Origin: Prevotella sp.
GTDB taxonomy: Bacteria; Bacteroidota; Bacteroidia; Bacteroidales; Bacteroidaceae
Direction of reading: 5' to 3'
NCBI GenBank assembly: GCA_015060535.1
Contig: SUYH01000004.1
Span: 1-64,000 of the forward strand
Length of the DNA: 64,000 nt
This document shows, piece by piece, positions 8,192 through 18,096 of the stretch. How positions within the stretch are numbered: position 1 is the stretch's first letter; each line of letters opens with the position of its first letter. The notes beneath the pieces are model-generated. The model had not been told where the DNA came from. It was given only the letters and a program-made list of their open reading frames with translations, and ran no database searches. The translations under genes and the position numbers were made by a program.

Positions 8192-9526
8192 ATGAAGTAT
8201 TACAGCACTAATGGGCAGGCTCCCATTGCCGACCTGCAAAAAGCAGTAGTGAAAGGACTGGCGGAAGACCGCGGTCTATATATGCCCGAGCGTATCGAAA
8301 AGCTGCCTAAGGCGTTCTTCGATAACATCCAAGACATGACGTTCCAGGATATTGCCTACAACGTAGCTAGCAATTTCTTTGGCGAGGATGTAGACGAGGA
8401 CGCTCTCCAGGAGATTGTCTATGATACCCTGCAGTTTGACTGTCCTGTGGCCAAGATCACAGATGATATCTATACACTGGAGCTGTTTCATGGCCCTACC
8501 CTCGCATTTAAGGATGTAGGTGCTCGCTTCATGGCGCGCCTCTTAAGATATTTTATAGGCCGCGCTAATAGCGTTGCCCATAGGACTGTTAACGTCCTAG
8601 TAGCCACCAGCGGCGATACCGGCAGTGCTGTCGCCAATGGTTTTCTGGGTGTAGAGGGCATCCATGTGTATGTGCTTTATCCGAAAGGTAAGGTATCACC
8701 CATTCAGGAGTGCCAGTTTACAACCTTAGGACAGAACATCACTGCTATTGAAGTAGATGGTGTGTTCGATGACTGCCAGACATTGGTAAAGTCGGCCTTT
8801 ATGGATGCTGAGCTGAATGAGCACATGATGCTAACCTCAGCAAATTCCATCAACGTAGCAAGGTTCCTGCCTCAGGCATTCTACTATTTCAATGCATATG
8901 CTCGCATGAAAACTTTGGGAAAGGCTGACAATCTAGTGATGTGCGTACCTTCAGGCAACTTCGGTAACATCTGCTCTGCACTGTTTGGTCACGAGATGGG
9001 ACTGCCCATCAAGCGCTTCATAGCGGCCAATAATGCCAATGACGTGTTCTTCAACTATCTGCAGACGGGTAAGTATGAACCAAAGGCTTCCGTGCAGACA
9101 TTGGCCAATGCGATGGATGTCGGAGACCCGTCGAACTTCGCACGCATCCTGAACCTCTATTCACAGAATGGAACGTTGACTCCTGAGGCTACGCACCACC
9201 GCATTACCAACCTGATTAGCGGTGCAACCTATAGCGACGAGCAGATTAAGGAAACCATGCGTCAATGCTATAGCGAAACGGGCTATGTGCTTGATCCTCA
9301 CGGTACTTGCGGATATCGTGCGCTGCAAGAAGGTCTGAAGCCTGGCGAGGTTGGTGTCTTCTGCGAGACGGCTCATCCAGCAAAGTTCAAGGAGAAAGTT
9401 GACGCCATCTTAGACATCGATATCGACATTCCTGCCCGGTTGAAAGCGTTCATGGAGGGTGAGAAGCAGAGTGTGGAAATGAGCAAAGAATTTGCCGACT
9501 TCAAGGCCTATTTGATGCGTCAGTAG
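8192..9526 (+). CDS. thrC: Threonine synthase
   Basis: 444 residues. A PLP-dependent fold with the lysine motif LAFKDVGARF (about 106-115), ATSGDTGSA and the SANSIN block are visible. It converts O-phosphohomoserine to threonine in the cytoplasm. Length and N-terminus (MKYYSTNGQAP) match the class of threonine synthases that carry an N-terminal helical domain. It is monocistronic here, with its own promoter and the uxaB promoter downstream. Confidence 0.95.
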   Translation: MKYYSTNGQAPIADLQKAVVKGLAEDRGLYMPERIEKLPKAFFDNIQDMTFQDIAYNVASNFFGEDVDEDALQEIVYDTLQFDCPVAKITDDIYTLELFHGPTLAFKDVGARFMARLLRYFIGRANSVAHRTVNVLVATSGDTGSAVANGFLGVEGIHVYVLYPKGKVSPIQECQFTTLGQNITAIEVDGVFDDCQTLVKSAFMDAELNEHMMLTSANSINVARFLPQAFYYFNAYARMKTLGKADNLVMCVPSGNFGNICSALFGHEMGLPIKRFIAANNANDVFFNYLQTGKYEPKASVQTLANAMDVGDPSNFARILNLYSQNGTLTPEATHHRITNLISGATYSDEQIKETMRQCYSETGYVLDPHGTCGYRALQEGLKPGEVGVFCETAHPAKFKEKVDAILDIDIDIPARLKAFMEGEKQSVEMSKEFADFKAYLMRQ

Positions 9527-9591
9527 AACAAATTCGCAAACGTTAACGTTTTTATTTCGCGAAAAGTGATGCTTATTCCGAAAATATTCAC

Positions 9592-9599
9592 TAACTTTG
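9592..9599 (+). promoter_or_regulatory. -7 element (TAACTTTG) for uxaB
   Basis: The octamer matches TAnnTTTG and lies 42 bases before the ATG at 9641. No clear -33 TTG is present. Confidence 0.6.
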
Positions 9600-9640
9600 C
9601 AGCACTATAAAAAACAAACTATTTATATAATACAAAAGTT

Positions 9641-11083
9641 ATGTTGAAACCATTAAACAAAAATTTCGCTCCTAAGAGCGTAATGCCTGAAAAGGTGATT
9701 CAGTTTGGTGAGGGTAACTTCCTCCGTGCGTTCGTTGATTGGATTATCTGGAACATGGACCAGAAGACCAACTTCAATGGTAGTGTCGTCGTCGTACAGC
9801 CCATCGACAAGGGTATGGTAGAGTGGCTCAATGGTCAGGACTGCCTGTACCACGTGAACCTGCAGGGCCGTGAGAACGGCAAGCCCGTCAACACCCTCGA
9901 GCGTATCGACGTCATCAGCCGCGCGTTGAACCCTTACTCTCAGAACGAAGCATTCATGGCACTGGCTGACCAGCCCGAGATTCGTTTCGTCATCTCAAAC
10001 ACTACAGAGGCTGGTATTGCTTTCGATCCCGCTTGTAAGCTGGACGACAAACCCGCTTCTTCTTATCCTGGTAAGCTGGTTCAGCTGCTGTATCGCCGCT
10101 ACCAGACTTTCAACGGTGATCCCACGAAGGGTCTGATCATCTTCCCCTGCGAGCTCATTTTCCTCAACGGTCACGTACTGAAGGATTGCATCAATAAGTA
10201 CATCGAGTTGTGGCAGCTGCCCTCAGACTTCAAGAAGTGGTTCGACGAGTGCTGCGGTGTTTACGCTACCCTCGTAGACCGTATCGTTCCTGGCTTCCCC
10301 CGCAAGGAGATTGCCGAGATTCAGGAGAAGGTCGGCTATCGCGACAACCTCGTCGTACAGGCCGAGAACTTCCATCTCTGGGTCATCGAGGCTCCAAAGG
10401 AGGTTGCTCAGGAGTTCCCTGCCGACAAGGCTGGCTTGCACGTGCTGTTCGTTCCTTCAGAGGAGCCCTACCACAAGCGTAAGGTTACCCTGCTGAATGG
10501 CCCACACACCGTACTTTCTCCCGTTGCTTTCCTGAGCGGTGTGAACATCGTTCGCGACGCTTGCAACCACGAGGTTATCTCGAAGTACATCCACAAAGTA
10601 CAGTTCGATGAGCTGATGCAGACGCTCGACTTGCCTATGGAAGAGTTGGAGAAATTTGCCGGTGATGTACTGGAGCGTTTCGACAACCCATTCGTAGACC
10701 ATCAGGTGACCAGCATTATGCTGAACTCTTTCCCCAAGTTCCAGGCTCGCGACCTGCCCGGTGTAAAGACTTATCTGGAGCGCAAGGGAGAGTTGCCTAA
10801 GGGTCTTGTATTCGGTCTCGCAGCTATCATTACCTACTACAAGGGTGGCAAGCGTGCCGACGGTGTCGAGATTGTTCCCAACGACGACCAGAAGATCATG
10901 GATCTGCTGAAGGAGCTCTGGGCTACCGGCGACACTCAGAAAGTTACTGATGGCGTACTCGGTGCCGAATTCATCTGGGCTGAGGACCTGAACAAGGTAA
11001 AGGGTCTGAACGCAATGGTAAAGCAGTTCCTCGACCTGATTCAGGACAAGGGTATGTTGGAGGCTGTTAAGACTATTCTCTAA
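9641..11083 (+). CDS. uxaB: Tagaturonate reductase (altronate oxidoreductase)
   Basis: 480 residues of the mannitol dehydrogenase family. The N-terminal Rossmann segment shows IQFGEGNFLRAFVDW, and the C-terminal catalytic domain includes KVTLLNGPHTVLSPVAFLSG (Lys and Asn expected at the active site). It interconverts D-tagaturonate and D-altronate with NAD(H) in galacturonate breakdown. No other hexuronate genes are adjacent. A hairpin terminator follows. The neighbouring tkt-rpiB pentose phosphate genes have their own promoter. Confidence 0.88.
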   Translation: MLKPLNKNFAPKSVMPEKVIQFGEGNFLRAFVDWIIWNMDQKTNFNGSVVVVQPIDKGMVEWLNGQDCLYHVNLQGRENGKPVNTLERIDVISRALNPYSQNEAFMALADQPEIRFVISNTTEAGIAFDPACKLDDKPASSYPGKLVQLLYRRYQTFNGDPTKGLIIFPCELIFLNGHVLKDCINKYIELWQLPSDFKKWFDECCGVYATLVDRIVPGFPRKEIAEIQEKVGYRDNLVVQAENFHLWVIEAPKEVAQEFPADKAGLHVLFVPSEEPYHKRKVTLLNGPHTVLSPVAFLSGVNIVRDACNHEVISKYIHKVQFDELMQTLDLPMEELEKFAGDVLERFDNPFVDHQVTSIMLNSFPKFQARDLPGVKTYLERKGELPKGLVFGLAAIITYYKGGKRADGVEIVPNDDQKIMDLLKELWATGDTQKVTDGVLGAEFIWAEDLNKVKGLNAMVKQFLDLIQDKGMLEAVKTIL

Positions 11084-11109
11084 AATAGTTAACATACTAC
11101 ATTTCATAT

Positions 11110-11145
11110 AAAAAGCGGAGAGCACAATGGTGTTCTCCGCTTTTT
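11110..11145 (+). terminator. Intrinsic terminator after uxaB
   Basis: A 16-base stem (11110-11125 with 11130-11145, one G-U pair) closes on the loop AATG and ends in TTTTT. It lies 26 bases after the uxaB stop. Confidence 0.85.
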
Positions 11146-11232
11146 CCGTGCCAAAATGTATCATTTACTTCGCTTTCCGTTACCTTATCAATAAAATATC
11201 AAAAAAATGAGGGCTAAATAGAAAATTATTTG

Positions 11233-11240
11233 TAAATTTG
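11233..11240 (+). promoter_or_regulatory. -7 element (TAAATTTG) for tkt-rpiB
   Basis: TAnnTTTG match 40 bases before the ATG of tkt; the region lies after the uxaB terminator. Confidence 0.65.
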
Positions 11241-11279
11241 CAACAGTAAAACGTTTTAATCTAATCATTTCATTAATTT

Positions 11280-13292
11280 ATGAACGACAACAAAGTTATG
11301 AACATGGCAGCGGATAACATTCGTATCCTTGCTGCTTCAATGGTTGAGAAGGCTAAGTCTGGTCACCCAGGAGGTGCTATGGGCGGAGCAGATTTCATTA
11401 ACACTCTGTACTCAGAATTCCTCGTTTACGATCCTGAGAATCCCGCATGGGAGGGACGCGACCGTTTCTTCCTCGATCCAGGTCACATGGCTCCAATGCT
11501 CTACAGCCAGCTCTGTCTGATTGGTAAGTACACCCTCGAGGACCTGAAGAACCTGCGCCAGTGGGGCTCGGTAACTCCTGGCCACCCCGAGCGCGAGATT
11601 GAGCGTGGCATCGAGAACACCTCTGGTCCTCTCGGACAGGGCCATTGTTTCGCAGTAGGTGCTGCCATCGCCGCTAAGTTCCTGAAGGCTCGACTGGGCA
11701 ACGTAATGAATCAGACTATCTATGCATACATCTCTGACGGTGGTGTGCAGGAGGAGATTTCTCAGGGTGCAGGCCGTATCGCCGGTAACCTGGGCCTCGA
11801 CAACCTGATTATGTTCTACGACGCTAACGATATTCAGCTCTCTACCAAGACCGAGGTTGTTACCTGCGAGGATACCGCTAAGAAGTACGAGGCTTGGGGC
11901 TGGTATGTACAGAAGATTGACGGTAACGATGTTGACCAGATCCGCGAGGCTATCAAGAATGCCCAGAAGGAGACATCACGTCCTTCACTCATCATCGGTC
12001 ATTGTGTCATGGGTAAGGGTGCCCGCAAGGCTGACAACAGCTCTTACGAGAGCAACTGCGCTACTCATGGTGCTCCTCTCGGTGGCGATGCTTACATCAA
12101 CACCATGAAGAACCTAGGTGCTGATCCTGAGAACCCATTCCAGATCTTCCCAGAGGTTCAGGATCTCTATGCAAAGCGTGCTGAGGAACTGAAGAAGATC
12201 TGCGCTGAGCGCTATGCCGAGAAGGCTGAGTGGGCAAAGGGTCATCCTGAGCAGGCTAAGCAGCTCGAGGAGTGGTTCAGCGGCAAGGCTCCGAAGATCG
12301 ACTGGAGCAAGGTTGAGCAGAAGGCTGGCAGCGCTACTCGTAGTGCTTCTGCAGCTGTTCTTGGTCAGCTGGCTGAGCAGGTGCCCAACATGATCTGCGC
12401 ATCTGCCGACCTGAGCAACTCCGACAATACCAACGGCTTCCTAAAGAAGACTCACGACCTCGTTCGTGGCGACTTCAGCGGTGCATTCTTCCAGGCTGGT
12501 GTGGCTGAGCTCACGATGGCTTGCTGCTGTATCGGTATGGCTCTGCACGGTGGTGTTATCCCTGCTTGCGGTACCTTCTTCGTATTCTCTGACTACATGA
12601 AGCCCGCCGTTCGCATGGCTGCCCTGATGGAGCTGCCGGTTAAGTTCATCTGGACTCACGACGCATTCCGTGTTGGCGAGGACGGACCTACCCACGAGCC
12701 CGTTGAGCAGGAGGCACAGATCCGACTGATGGAGAAACTGAAGAACCACCACGGCAAGAATTCCGTATTGGTAGTTCGTCCTGCCGATGCTGAGGAGACA
12801 ACCGTTTGCTGGCGCATGGCTATGGAGAACATCGATACTCCGACAGCTCTCATCTTCTCTCGTCAGAACATCGAGATGCTGCCCGAGGGCAACGACTACA
12901 GCCAGGCAACAAAGGGTGCCTATGTTGTAGCCGGCTCAGACGAGGACTACGACGTTATCCTGCTTGCTTCTGGTTCTGAGGTATCTACGCTGGAGACTGG
13001 TGCTAAGCTGCTGGCAGCCGACGGTATCAAGACTCGCGTGGTAAGCGTTCCTTCTGAGGGTCTGTTCCGCAGCCAGTCGAAGGAGTATCAGCACAGCATT
13101 TTGCCCCCTGGTAAGAAGAAGTTCGGTCTCACAGCTGGTCTGCCTGTAAACCTCGAGGGTCTGGTAGGTGCCGACGGTACCGTTTGGGGACTGGAGAGCT
13201 TCGGTTTCTCTGCTCCTTACAAGGTGCTCGACGAGAAGCTCGGCTTCACAGGTCAGAATGTTTACGAACAAGTAAAAAAATTGCTTGCCTAA
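11280..13292 (+). CDS. tkt: Transketolase
   Basis: 670 residues. Thiamine-diphosphate N-domain motifs SGHPGGAMGGAD and GDGGVQEEISQGA-like block (SDGGVQEE), central pyrimidine-binding domain (about 350-525; THDAFRVGEDGPTHEPVEQ) and a C-terminal domain are in the usual order. It moves two-carbon units in the pentose phosphate pathway. The stop overlaps the rpiB ATG by one base (TAATG), so the two pentose-phosphate enzymes are coupled. Confidence 0.96.
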   Translation: MNDNKVMNMAADNIRILAASMVEKAKSGHPGGAMGGADFINTLYSEFLVYDPENPAWEGRDRFFLDPGHMAPMLYSQLCLIGKYTLEDLKNLRQWGSVTPGHPEREIERGIENTSGPLGQGHCFAVGAAIAAKFLKARLGNVMNQTIYAYISDGGVQEEISQGAGRIAGNLGLDNLIMFYDANDIQLSTKTEVVTCEDTAKKYEAWGWYVQKIDGNDVDQIREAIKNAQKETSRPSLIIGHCVMGKGARKADNSSYESNCATHGAPLGGDAYINTMKNLGADPENPFQIFPEVQDLYAKRAEELKKICAERYAEKAEWAKGHPEQAKQLEEWFSGKAPKIDWSKVEQKAGSATRSASAAVLGQLAEQVPNMICASADLSNSDNTNGFLKKTHDLVRGDFSGAFFQAGVAELTMACCCIGMALHGGVIPACGTFFVFSDYMKPAVRMAALMELPVKFIWTHDAFRVGEDGPTHEPVEQEAQIRLMEKLKNHHGKNSVLVVRPADAEETTVCWRMAMENIDTPTALIFSRQNIEMLPEGNDYSQATKGAYVVAGSDEDYDVILLASGSEVSTLETGAKLLAADGIKTRVVSVPSEGLFRSQSKEYQHSILPPGKKKFGLTAGLPVNLEGLVGADGTVWGLESFGFSAPYKVLDEKLGFTGQNVYEQVKKLLA

Positions 13293-13732
13293 TGGAAGTT
13301 AAGACAGTTGGTGTAGCCTGCGATCACGCAGGCTACCCTTTAAAGAAATTTGTGCTCCAGTATTTGGAAGAGAAGGGTTATCCCTATAAGGACTATGGTA
13401 CATGGAGCGACGCTAGTGTTGACTATCCCGACTTCGGTCATGCTCTTGCTGAGGGTATAGAGAGCGGCGAAGTTTATCCCGGCATAGCCATCTGTGGCTC
13501 TGGCGAGGGAATCTCCATGACCCTGAACAAGCACCAGCAGGTGCGTGCAGGTCTTTGCTGGATTCCTGAGATTGCACATCTTATCCGTCAGCACAACGAT
13601 GCTAACGTGCTCGTGATGCCAGGTCGTTTCATCGATAACAACATGGCGCGTAAGATAATGGATGAGTTCTTTACTGCAACGTTCGAAGGTGGCCGCCACC
13701 AGAAGCGCGTAGACAAGATTCCGGTTAAGTGA
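13292..13732 (+). CDS. rpiB: Ribose-5-phosphate isomerase B
   Basis: 146 residues. The start overlaps the tkt stop; an in-frame upstream start inside tkt is ignored because the family begins at the VGVACDHAGY segment. Motifs seen are CDHAGYPLK, DYGTWSDASVDYPDF, ICGSGEGISM (family usually GTGxG; here GSGEG) and HNDANVLVMPGR. It interconverts ribose-5-phosphate and ribulose-5-phosphate. The stop overlaps the next gene (GTGA). Confidence 0.94.
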   Translation: MEVKTVGVACDHAGYPLKKFVLQYLEEKGYPYKDYGTWSDASVDYPDFGHALAEGIESGEVYPGIAICGSGEGISMTLNKHQQVRAGLCWIPEIAHLIRQHNDANVLVMPGRFIDNNMARKIMDEFFTATFEGGRHQKRVDKIPVK

Positions 13733-15258
13733 AAAGATCCATCTCATTATTCGCATTCTCCTGCATCGTCAGCTTAGGGACGTTGTTGCTGTACAACATC
13801 CCATTCTTCAGCTATGTGGCTGAAAATTCAAATGCGAATGTGGGTGGACGGATATTTCTGCTGTCGTCACTAGTAGTGATCATGTTGGTACTTAATTTCA
13901 TGATGACATATCTAGTGATGTTTATATTAAGGATGGTCGGGCGCATTATTCTGGCCATCCTTTCTTTAATCAATGCTACCGCAGTCTACTTCATTTACAC
14001 TTACAGTGTGATGATAGACTTGACTACCATTGAGAACGTGTTCAACACCCGTTACTCCGAAGCCTCAGGGTTCTTCAGTTGGACATTGTGGTTAGCACTG
14101 ATTGTTTTCGGACTGTTGCCTGCCTTGTATTGCCTGTTACAGCCTGTAGTCATCGGTAAAGCGAAACAATTAGGAGTATATTGCGCTAGTTCGTTGGGTA
14201 TCATCATACTTGTAGTACTGCTGAACTTCAACCAGACATTATGGATTAGCGAGCATGACACAGAGTTAGGAGGTCTGCTGCAACCTTGGTCGTATGTGGC
14301 CAATACAATTCGGATGATTAGTAGTGAGCACGACAAACAAATGGAGGAAATCAAACTGCCAGACGGTAAAATTACAGACCAGCAGAAAACAGTTGTTGTA
14401 CTTGTCATCGGCGAGTCGGCCAGAAAAGCCAACTTTCAGCTCTACGGTTACAAACGTAACACCAACCCGTTGCTCTCGAAACAGGAAAGACTAAAAGTCT
14501 TTGAGGCTACTTCATGTGCCACTTACACCACAGCGGGTACCAAAGCTATTCTGGAACCTCAAAACTCGGACGACCTGTACGAACTGTTGCCCAATTATGC
14601 GTTTCGAATGGGAGTCGATGTGTCATGGCGTACGTCAAACTGGGGTGAACCGCCTATTCATATAGACGAATATATTGTAAATGAGAAGTTGGGCGAGATA
14701 TATCCCGACGAAAATCAATACTATGACGGTATTCTCTTGAAAGGACTGCGGGAACGTATACAATCCAGCCCCAAAAACAAGATTCTGATTGTGCTGCACA
14801 CTAGTACGAGTCACGGTCCGAATTATGCAGACAAATATCCCAAGGAATTTGAGGTATACAAGCCTGTGGCTAAAAATGTAGAGGAAGGCGAGAAAAATAT
14901 CGACTGGCTAGTGAATGCATACGACAACACCATACGCTATACCGACCATCTGTTGAGCAGTCTAATCAACATGTTGAGCGAATTGGACGACAGGAACAGT
15001 GCCATGATCTTCATCTCAGACCACGGCGAGTCATTAGGAGAGAATAAGGTGTTTATGCATGGATTGCCTATGCGATTAGCACCCAAAGTGCAGTACGAAA
15101 TACCATTCCTGGTATGGACATCAAGCGACTTCAGAACATACAAGAGCGAACTGCCATCCGTTCTGGAACAACACTACATCTTCCACAGCGTGCTCAACTT
15201 GCTGTCCATCGAATCACCTGCATACAACAAAGATTTTGACATTTTCAACAACAATTAA
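13729..15258 (+). CDS. Phosphoethanolamine transferase (EptA-like, sulfatase superfamily)
   Basis: 509 residues starting with GTG, which overlaps the rpiB stop by four bases. About five N-terminal membrane helices (to ~175) precede a periplasmic alkaline-phosphatase-like domain: GESARKANFQLYGY (metal-binding Glu), CATYTTAGTK (nucleophilic Thr), HTSTSHGP and FISDHGESLGEN (metal-binding Asp-His). Family members transfer phosphoethanolamine from phosphatidylethanolamine to lipid A or other glycans. Target is unknown; such a change of lipid A alters sensitivity to cationic peptides. Coupling to tkt-rpiB is positional rather than obviously functional. Confidence 0.88.
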   Translation: MKRSISLFAFSCIVSLGTLLLYNIPFFSYVAENSNANVGGRIFLLSSLVVIMLVLNFMMTYLVMFILRMVGRIILAILSLINATAVYFIYTYSVMIDLTTIENVFNTRYSEASGFFSWTLWLALIVFGLLPALYCLLQPVVIGKAKQLGVYCASSLGIIILVVLLNFNQTLWISEHDTELGGLLQPWSYVANTIRMISSEHDKQMEEIKLPDGKITDQQKTVVVLVIGESARKANFQLYGYKRNTNPLLSKQERLKVFEATSCATYTTAGTKAILEPQNSDDLYELLPNYAFRMGVDVSWRTSNWGEPPIHIDEYIVNEKLGEIYPDENQYYDGILLKGLRERIQSSPKNKILIVLHTSTSHGPNYADKYPKEFEVYKPVAKNVEEGEKNIDWLVNAYDNTIRYTDHLLSSLINMLSELDDRNSAMIFISDHGESLGENKVFMHGLPMRLAPKVQYEIPFLVWTSSDFRTYKSELPSVLEQHYIFHSVLNLLSIESPAYNKDFDIFNNN

Positions 15259-15324
15259 TACAAACGGAAAGAAATTTTACCTAAATTTGTTTGCCAATAA
15301 TTTTGCATATTCGAAAATATTAGC

Positions 15325-15332
15325 TATTTTTG
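15325..15332 (+). promoter_or_regulatory. -7 element (TATTTTTG) for the dcu gene
   Basis: TAnnTTTG match. Because transcription would start near 15338, an upstream in-frame TTG start at 15330 can be excluded and the ATG at 15375 is used. Confidence 0.7.
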
Positions 15333-15374
15333 CATCCGATAAAGACACTACAACTTAAAACAAATTATAACGTT

Positions 15375-16820
15375 ATGTCGATTTTAATGATTTTGCAACT
15401 CCTGATCGTGCTGGGTGCACTGTGGGTTGGTTCTCGTTATGGAAGTTTGGCTCTTGGTGCCATCTCAGGTATCGGTCTGGCTATCCTGGTTTTCGGATTC
15501 GGATTAAAACCCGGAACCCCTCCTACCGATGTGATTTACATCATCATAGCCGCTGTGACCTGCGCGGGTATCATGCAGGCTTCGGGCGGTATGGACTGGT
15601 TGATACAGATAGCAGAGAAGATGCTGCGCAAGCATCCTGACCGCATCACCTTCCTGGCTCCGCTGTGTACATTCTTCCTGACAGTATTGGTAGGTACAGG
15701 CCACGTCGTATATACCTTGATGCCAATCATTTGCGACATTGCACTCAAGAAAGGCATTCGTCCGGAGCGTCCCTGCGGTGTGGCTTCTATCGCCTCACAG
15801 GTAGGTATCACATGTTCACCGATTGCCGCTGCCGTAGTAGCCTTCGTGACCATCTCGAATGCCAACCATTTCGACATCACTATTCCCCAGGTGCTAATGA
15901 TTTCCATCCCCGCCTGTCTCTGTGGACTGATGGCCGCCGCAGCTGCCTCTTACAAGCGAGGACTTGACTTGGACAAAGACCCGCAGTTCCAGGCTAAGCT
16001 GAAGGATCCTGAGCAGTACAAGTATATCTATGGCAATTCTGCAACGCTGCTGGACAAGGAGATTCCACAGTCGGCAAAGAATGCCGTATTCATCTTCCTC
16101 GGCGCGCTGGCCGTCATCGTGATGTTTGCTGCATTCCCCGACTTACTGCCTGAATACAAGCAGGTACAGGCCATCAAGGGTGCAGAAGATCTGACATTGG
16201 CCAGCGGTGTCACCATCACCGCCAAGGAGTTAGCCAAAGCCGGTGTCGTGGCTAGTGGATTCACCGAACACGGCATGGTAGGCCTGAAGATGAACTTGGT
16301 TATCCAGATTGTGATGATTACCGCTGCTGCGCTGATGATCATCTTCTGTAAGGCTGCTCCGAAGAAGGCCGTTAGCGGTCCGGTATGGCAATCAGGTATG
16401 GTAGCCGTTGTAGCCATCTACGGTATTGCATGGCTGGCCGACACCTATTTCTCTAATTATATGAGTACGATGCAGGTCATGCTGGCTGACATCGTGAAGG
16501 AGTATCCCTGGGCGATAGCTCTCGTGTTCTTCGCAGTATCAGTGCTCATCAACTCACAGGGAGCTGTGGTGGTAGCCATGTTGCCACTAGCCTACTCGTT
16601 GGGCATTGCAGGTCCCGTGCTGCTGGGTGTGCTGCCGTCAGTCTACGGATACTTCTTCATCCCCAACTACCCCAGCGATATCGCCACGGTGAACTTCGAC
16701 CGCTCGGGAACTACGGTGATTGGCAAGTATCTGCTGAACCACTCGTTCATGATGCCCGGACTCATCTGCGTCAGCGTATCAACGCTGGTGGCCTACGTTC
16801 TCTCAATGTTGATCTATTAA
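15375..16820 (+). CDS. Anaerobic C4-dicarboxylate transporter (DcuA/DcuB family)
   Basis: 481 residues with 10 or more hydrophobic segments. Characteristic blocks include TPPTDVIYIIIAAVTCAGIMQASGGMDWL, TGHVVYTLMPIICDIALKKGIRPERP and SPIAAAVV. The family exchanges fumarate, malate or aspartate for succinate, fitting anaerobic succinate-producing metabolism. I do not distinguish DcuA from DcuB. The next ORF begins 7 bases downstream. Confidence 0.92.
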   Translation: MSILMILQLLIVLGALWVGSRYGSLALGAISGIGLAILVFGFGLKPGTPPTDVIYIIIAAVTCAGIMQASGGMDWLIQIAEKMLRKHPDRITFLAPLCTFFLTVLVGTGHVVYTLMPIICDIALKKGIRPERPCGVASIASQVGITCSPIAAAVVAFVTISNANHFDITIPQVLMISIPACLCGLMAAAAASYKRGLDLDKDPQFQAKLKDPEQYKYIYGNSATLLDKEIPQSAKNAVFIFLGALAVIVMFAAFPDLLPEYKQVQAIKGAEDLTLASGVTITAKELAKAGVVASGFTEHGMVGLKMNLVIQIVMITAAALMIIFCKAAPKKAVSGPVWQSGMVAVVAIYGIAWLADTYFSNYMSTMQVMLADIVKEYPWAIALVFFAVSVLINSQGAVVVAMLPLAYSLGIAGPVLLGVLPSVYGYFFIPNYPSDIATVNFDRSGTTVIGKYLLNHSFMMPGLICVSVSTLVAYVLSMLIY

Positions 16821-16827
16821 TCACGTA

Positions 16828-18048
16828 ATGAATCAATACAAGATTATCAACGACCCCGTATTCGGGTTTATAAAAATTAAAAGAGGACTGCTGTATGACA
16901 TCGTACAGCATCCTTTTTTTCAGCGTCTTAACCGTATCAACCAATTGGGACTGGCATCGGTGGTCTATCCCGGTGCCCGCCACACACGTTTCCAACACTC
17001 GCTGGGTGCCTTTTACTTGATGTCTGAAGCGGTGAAATCGCTCAGCGAAAAAGGAATTTACATCTTCGACTCGGAGGCAGAAGCTGTGCAGGCAGCCATT
17101 TTAATGCATGACATCGGGCACGGACCATTCTCTCATGTGCTAGAGAACACCTTGATTCACGGTATATCACACGAGGAGATATCGCTGCTGATGATGGAAC
17201 AAATCAATCGCGACCTAAAAGGCGAATTAAATTTGGCTATCTCGATTTTCAAAGACGAGTATCCCAACAAGATATACCACCAACTCATCTCGAGTCAGCT
17301 GGATATGGACCGGTTGGACTACCTGCGGCGTGACTCATTCTATACCGGTGTGACAGAAGGTAATATTGGGTCGGCTCGTATCATCAAGATGCTCAACGTG
17401 AAGGACGACCAACTCGTGGTCGACTCAAAGGGTATCTACTCTATCGAGAACTATCTAACCACCCGACGACTGATGTACTGGCAGGTCTATCTTCACAAGA
17501 CTGCTGTGGGCTACGAGAAAGTGCTCATCAACACGCTGCGCCGCGCAAAATATTTGGTACAGCAGGGGATGGACATCTTTGCACCTCCTGCCCTCGCCTA
17601 CTTCCTGAAAAACGATGTCACCGCCGAATGGTTTGCCACACACGAGGAGGCGCTGCATATGTACGCTGAACTAGATGATTCTGACATCTGGAGCGCATTG
17701 AAGGTGTGGAAACATAGTGACGACAAAATACTGACAACATTGGCTGCCGATATGACAGACCGTCATCTTTTCAAAGTGGAAGTGAGCGAAACGCGTCCTG
17801 AGGCGGAGTATATCGATCAGAAGCTCTTTGAAATAGCTGACGCCATGAATATTCCTGTAGCTGACGCTCACTACATGCTGACACTAACAGAGATTGGTAA
17901 AGACATGTATAACCCCGAGGATGATAGTATCGGAATACTTTACAAAGACGGCACAGTAAAAGATATCGCAGAGGCCTCGGAAATATTAAATGTACAGCTA
18001 CTTTCTAAAAAAATACGTAAATATTACCTCTGTTATCAACGAGTTTAA
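16828..18048 (+). CDS. HD-domain phosphohydrolase (dGTPase-like)
   Basis: 406 residues. The N-terminal half shows the HD metal motif set: RHTRFQHSLGAF (first His), LMHDIGHGPFSH (His-Asp) and DMDRLDYLRRDSFY (distal Asp), as in the YdhJ/dNTPase-like family. The substrate is unknown; nucleotides are likely. It is probably co-transcribed with the dcu gene. A promoter between this gene and lpxD separates it from the envelope operon. Confidence 0.85.
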   Translation: MNQYKIINDPVFGFIKIKRGLLYDIVQHPFFQRLNRINQLGLASVVYPGARHTRFQHSLGAFYLMSEAVKSLSEKGIYIFDSEAEAVQAAILMHDIGHGPFSHVLENTLIHGISHEEISLLMMEQINRDLKGELNLAISIFKDEYPNKIYHQLISSQLDMDRLDYLRRDSFYTGVTEGNIGSARIIKMLNVKDDQLVVDSKGIYSIENYLTTRRLMYWQVYLHKTAVGYEKVLINTLRRAKYLVQQGMDIFAPPALAYFLKNDVTAEWFATHEEALHMYAELDDSDIWSALKVWKHSDDKILTTLAADMTDRHLFKVEVSETRPEAEYIDQKLFEIADAMNIPVADAHYMLTLTEIGKDMYNPEDDSIGILYKDGTVKDIAEASEILNVQLLSKKIRKYYLCYQRV

Positions 18049-18059
18049 GAAAAATTTCG

Positions 18060-18067
18060 TATCTTTG
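18060..18067 (+). promoter_or_regulatory. -7 element (TATCTTTG) for the lpxD operon
   Basis: TAnnTTTG match 29 bases before the lpxD ATG and just after the stop of the HD gene. It probably drives lpxD through the helicase gene, since the downstream gaps are 2-8 bases or overlaps. Confidence 0.75.
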
Positions 18068-18096
18068 CAGCGTTTATTAAAACTCACACACAGATT

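Noticed and set aside
13184..13291. Extended N-terminus of rpiB
   Set aside because: The extra residues are the tkt 3' end read in another frame; the ATG overlapping the tkt stop matches the family start.
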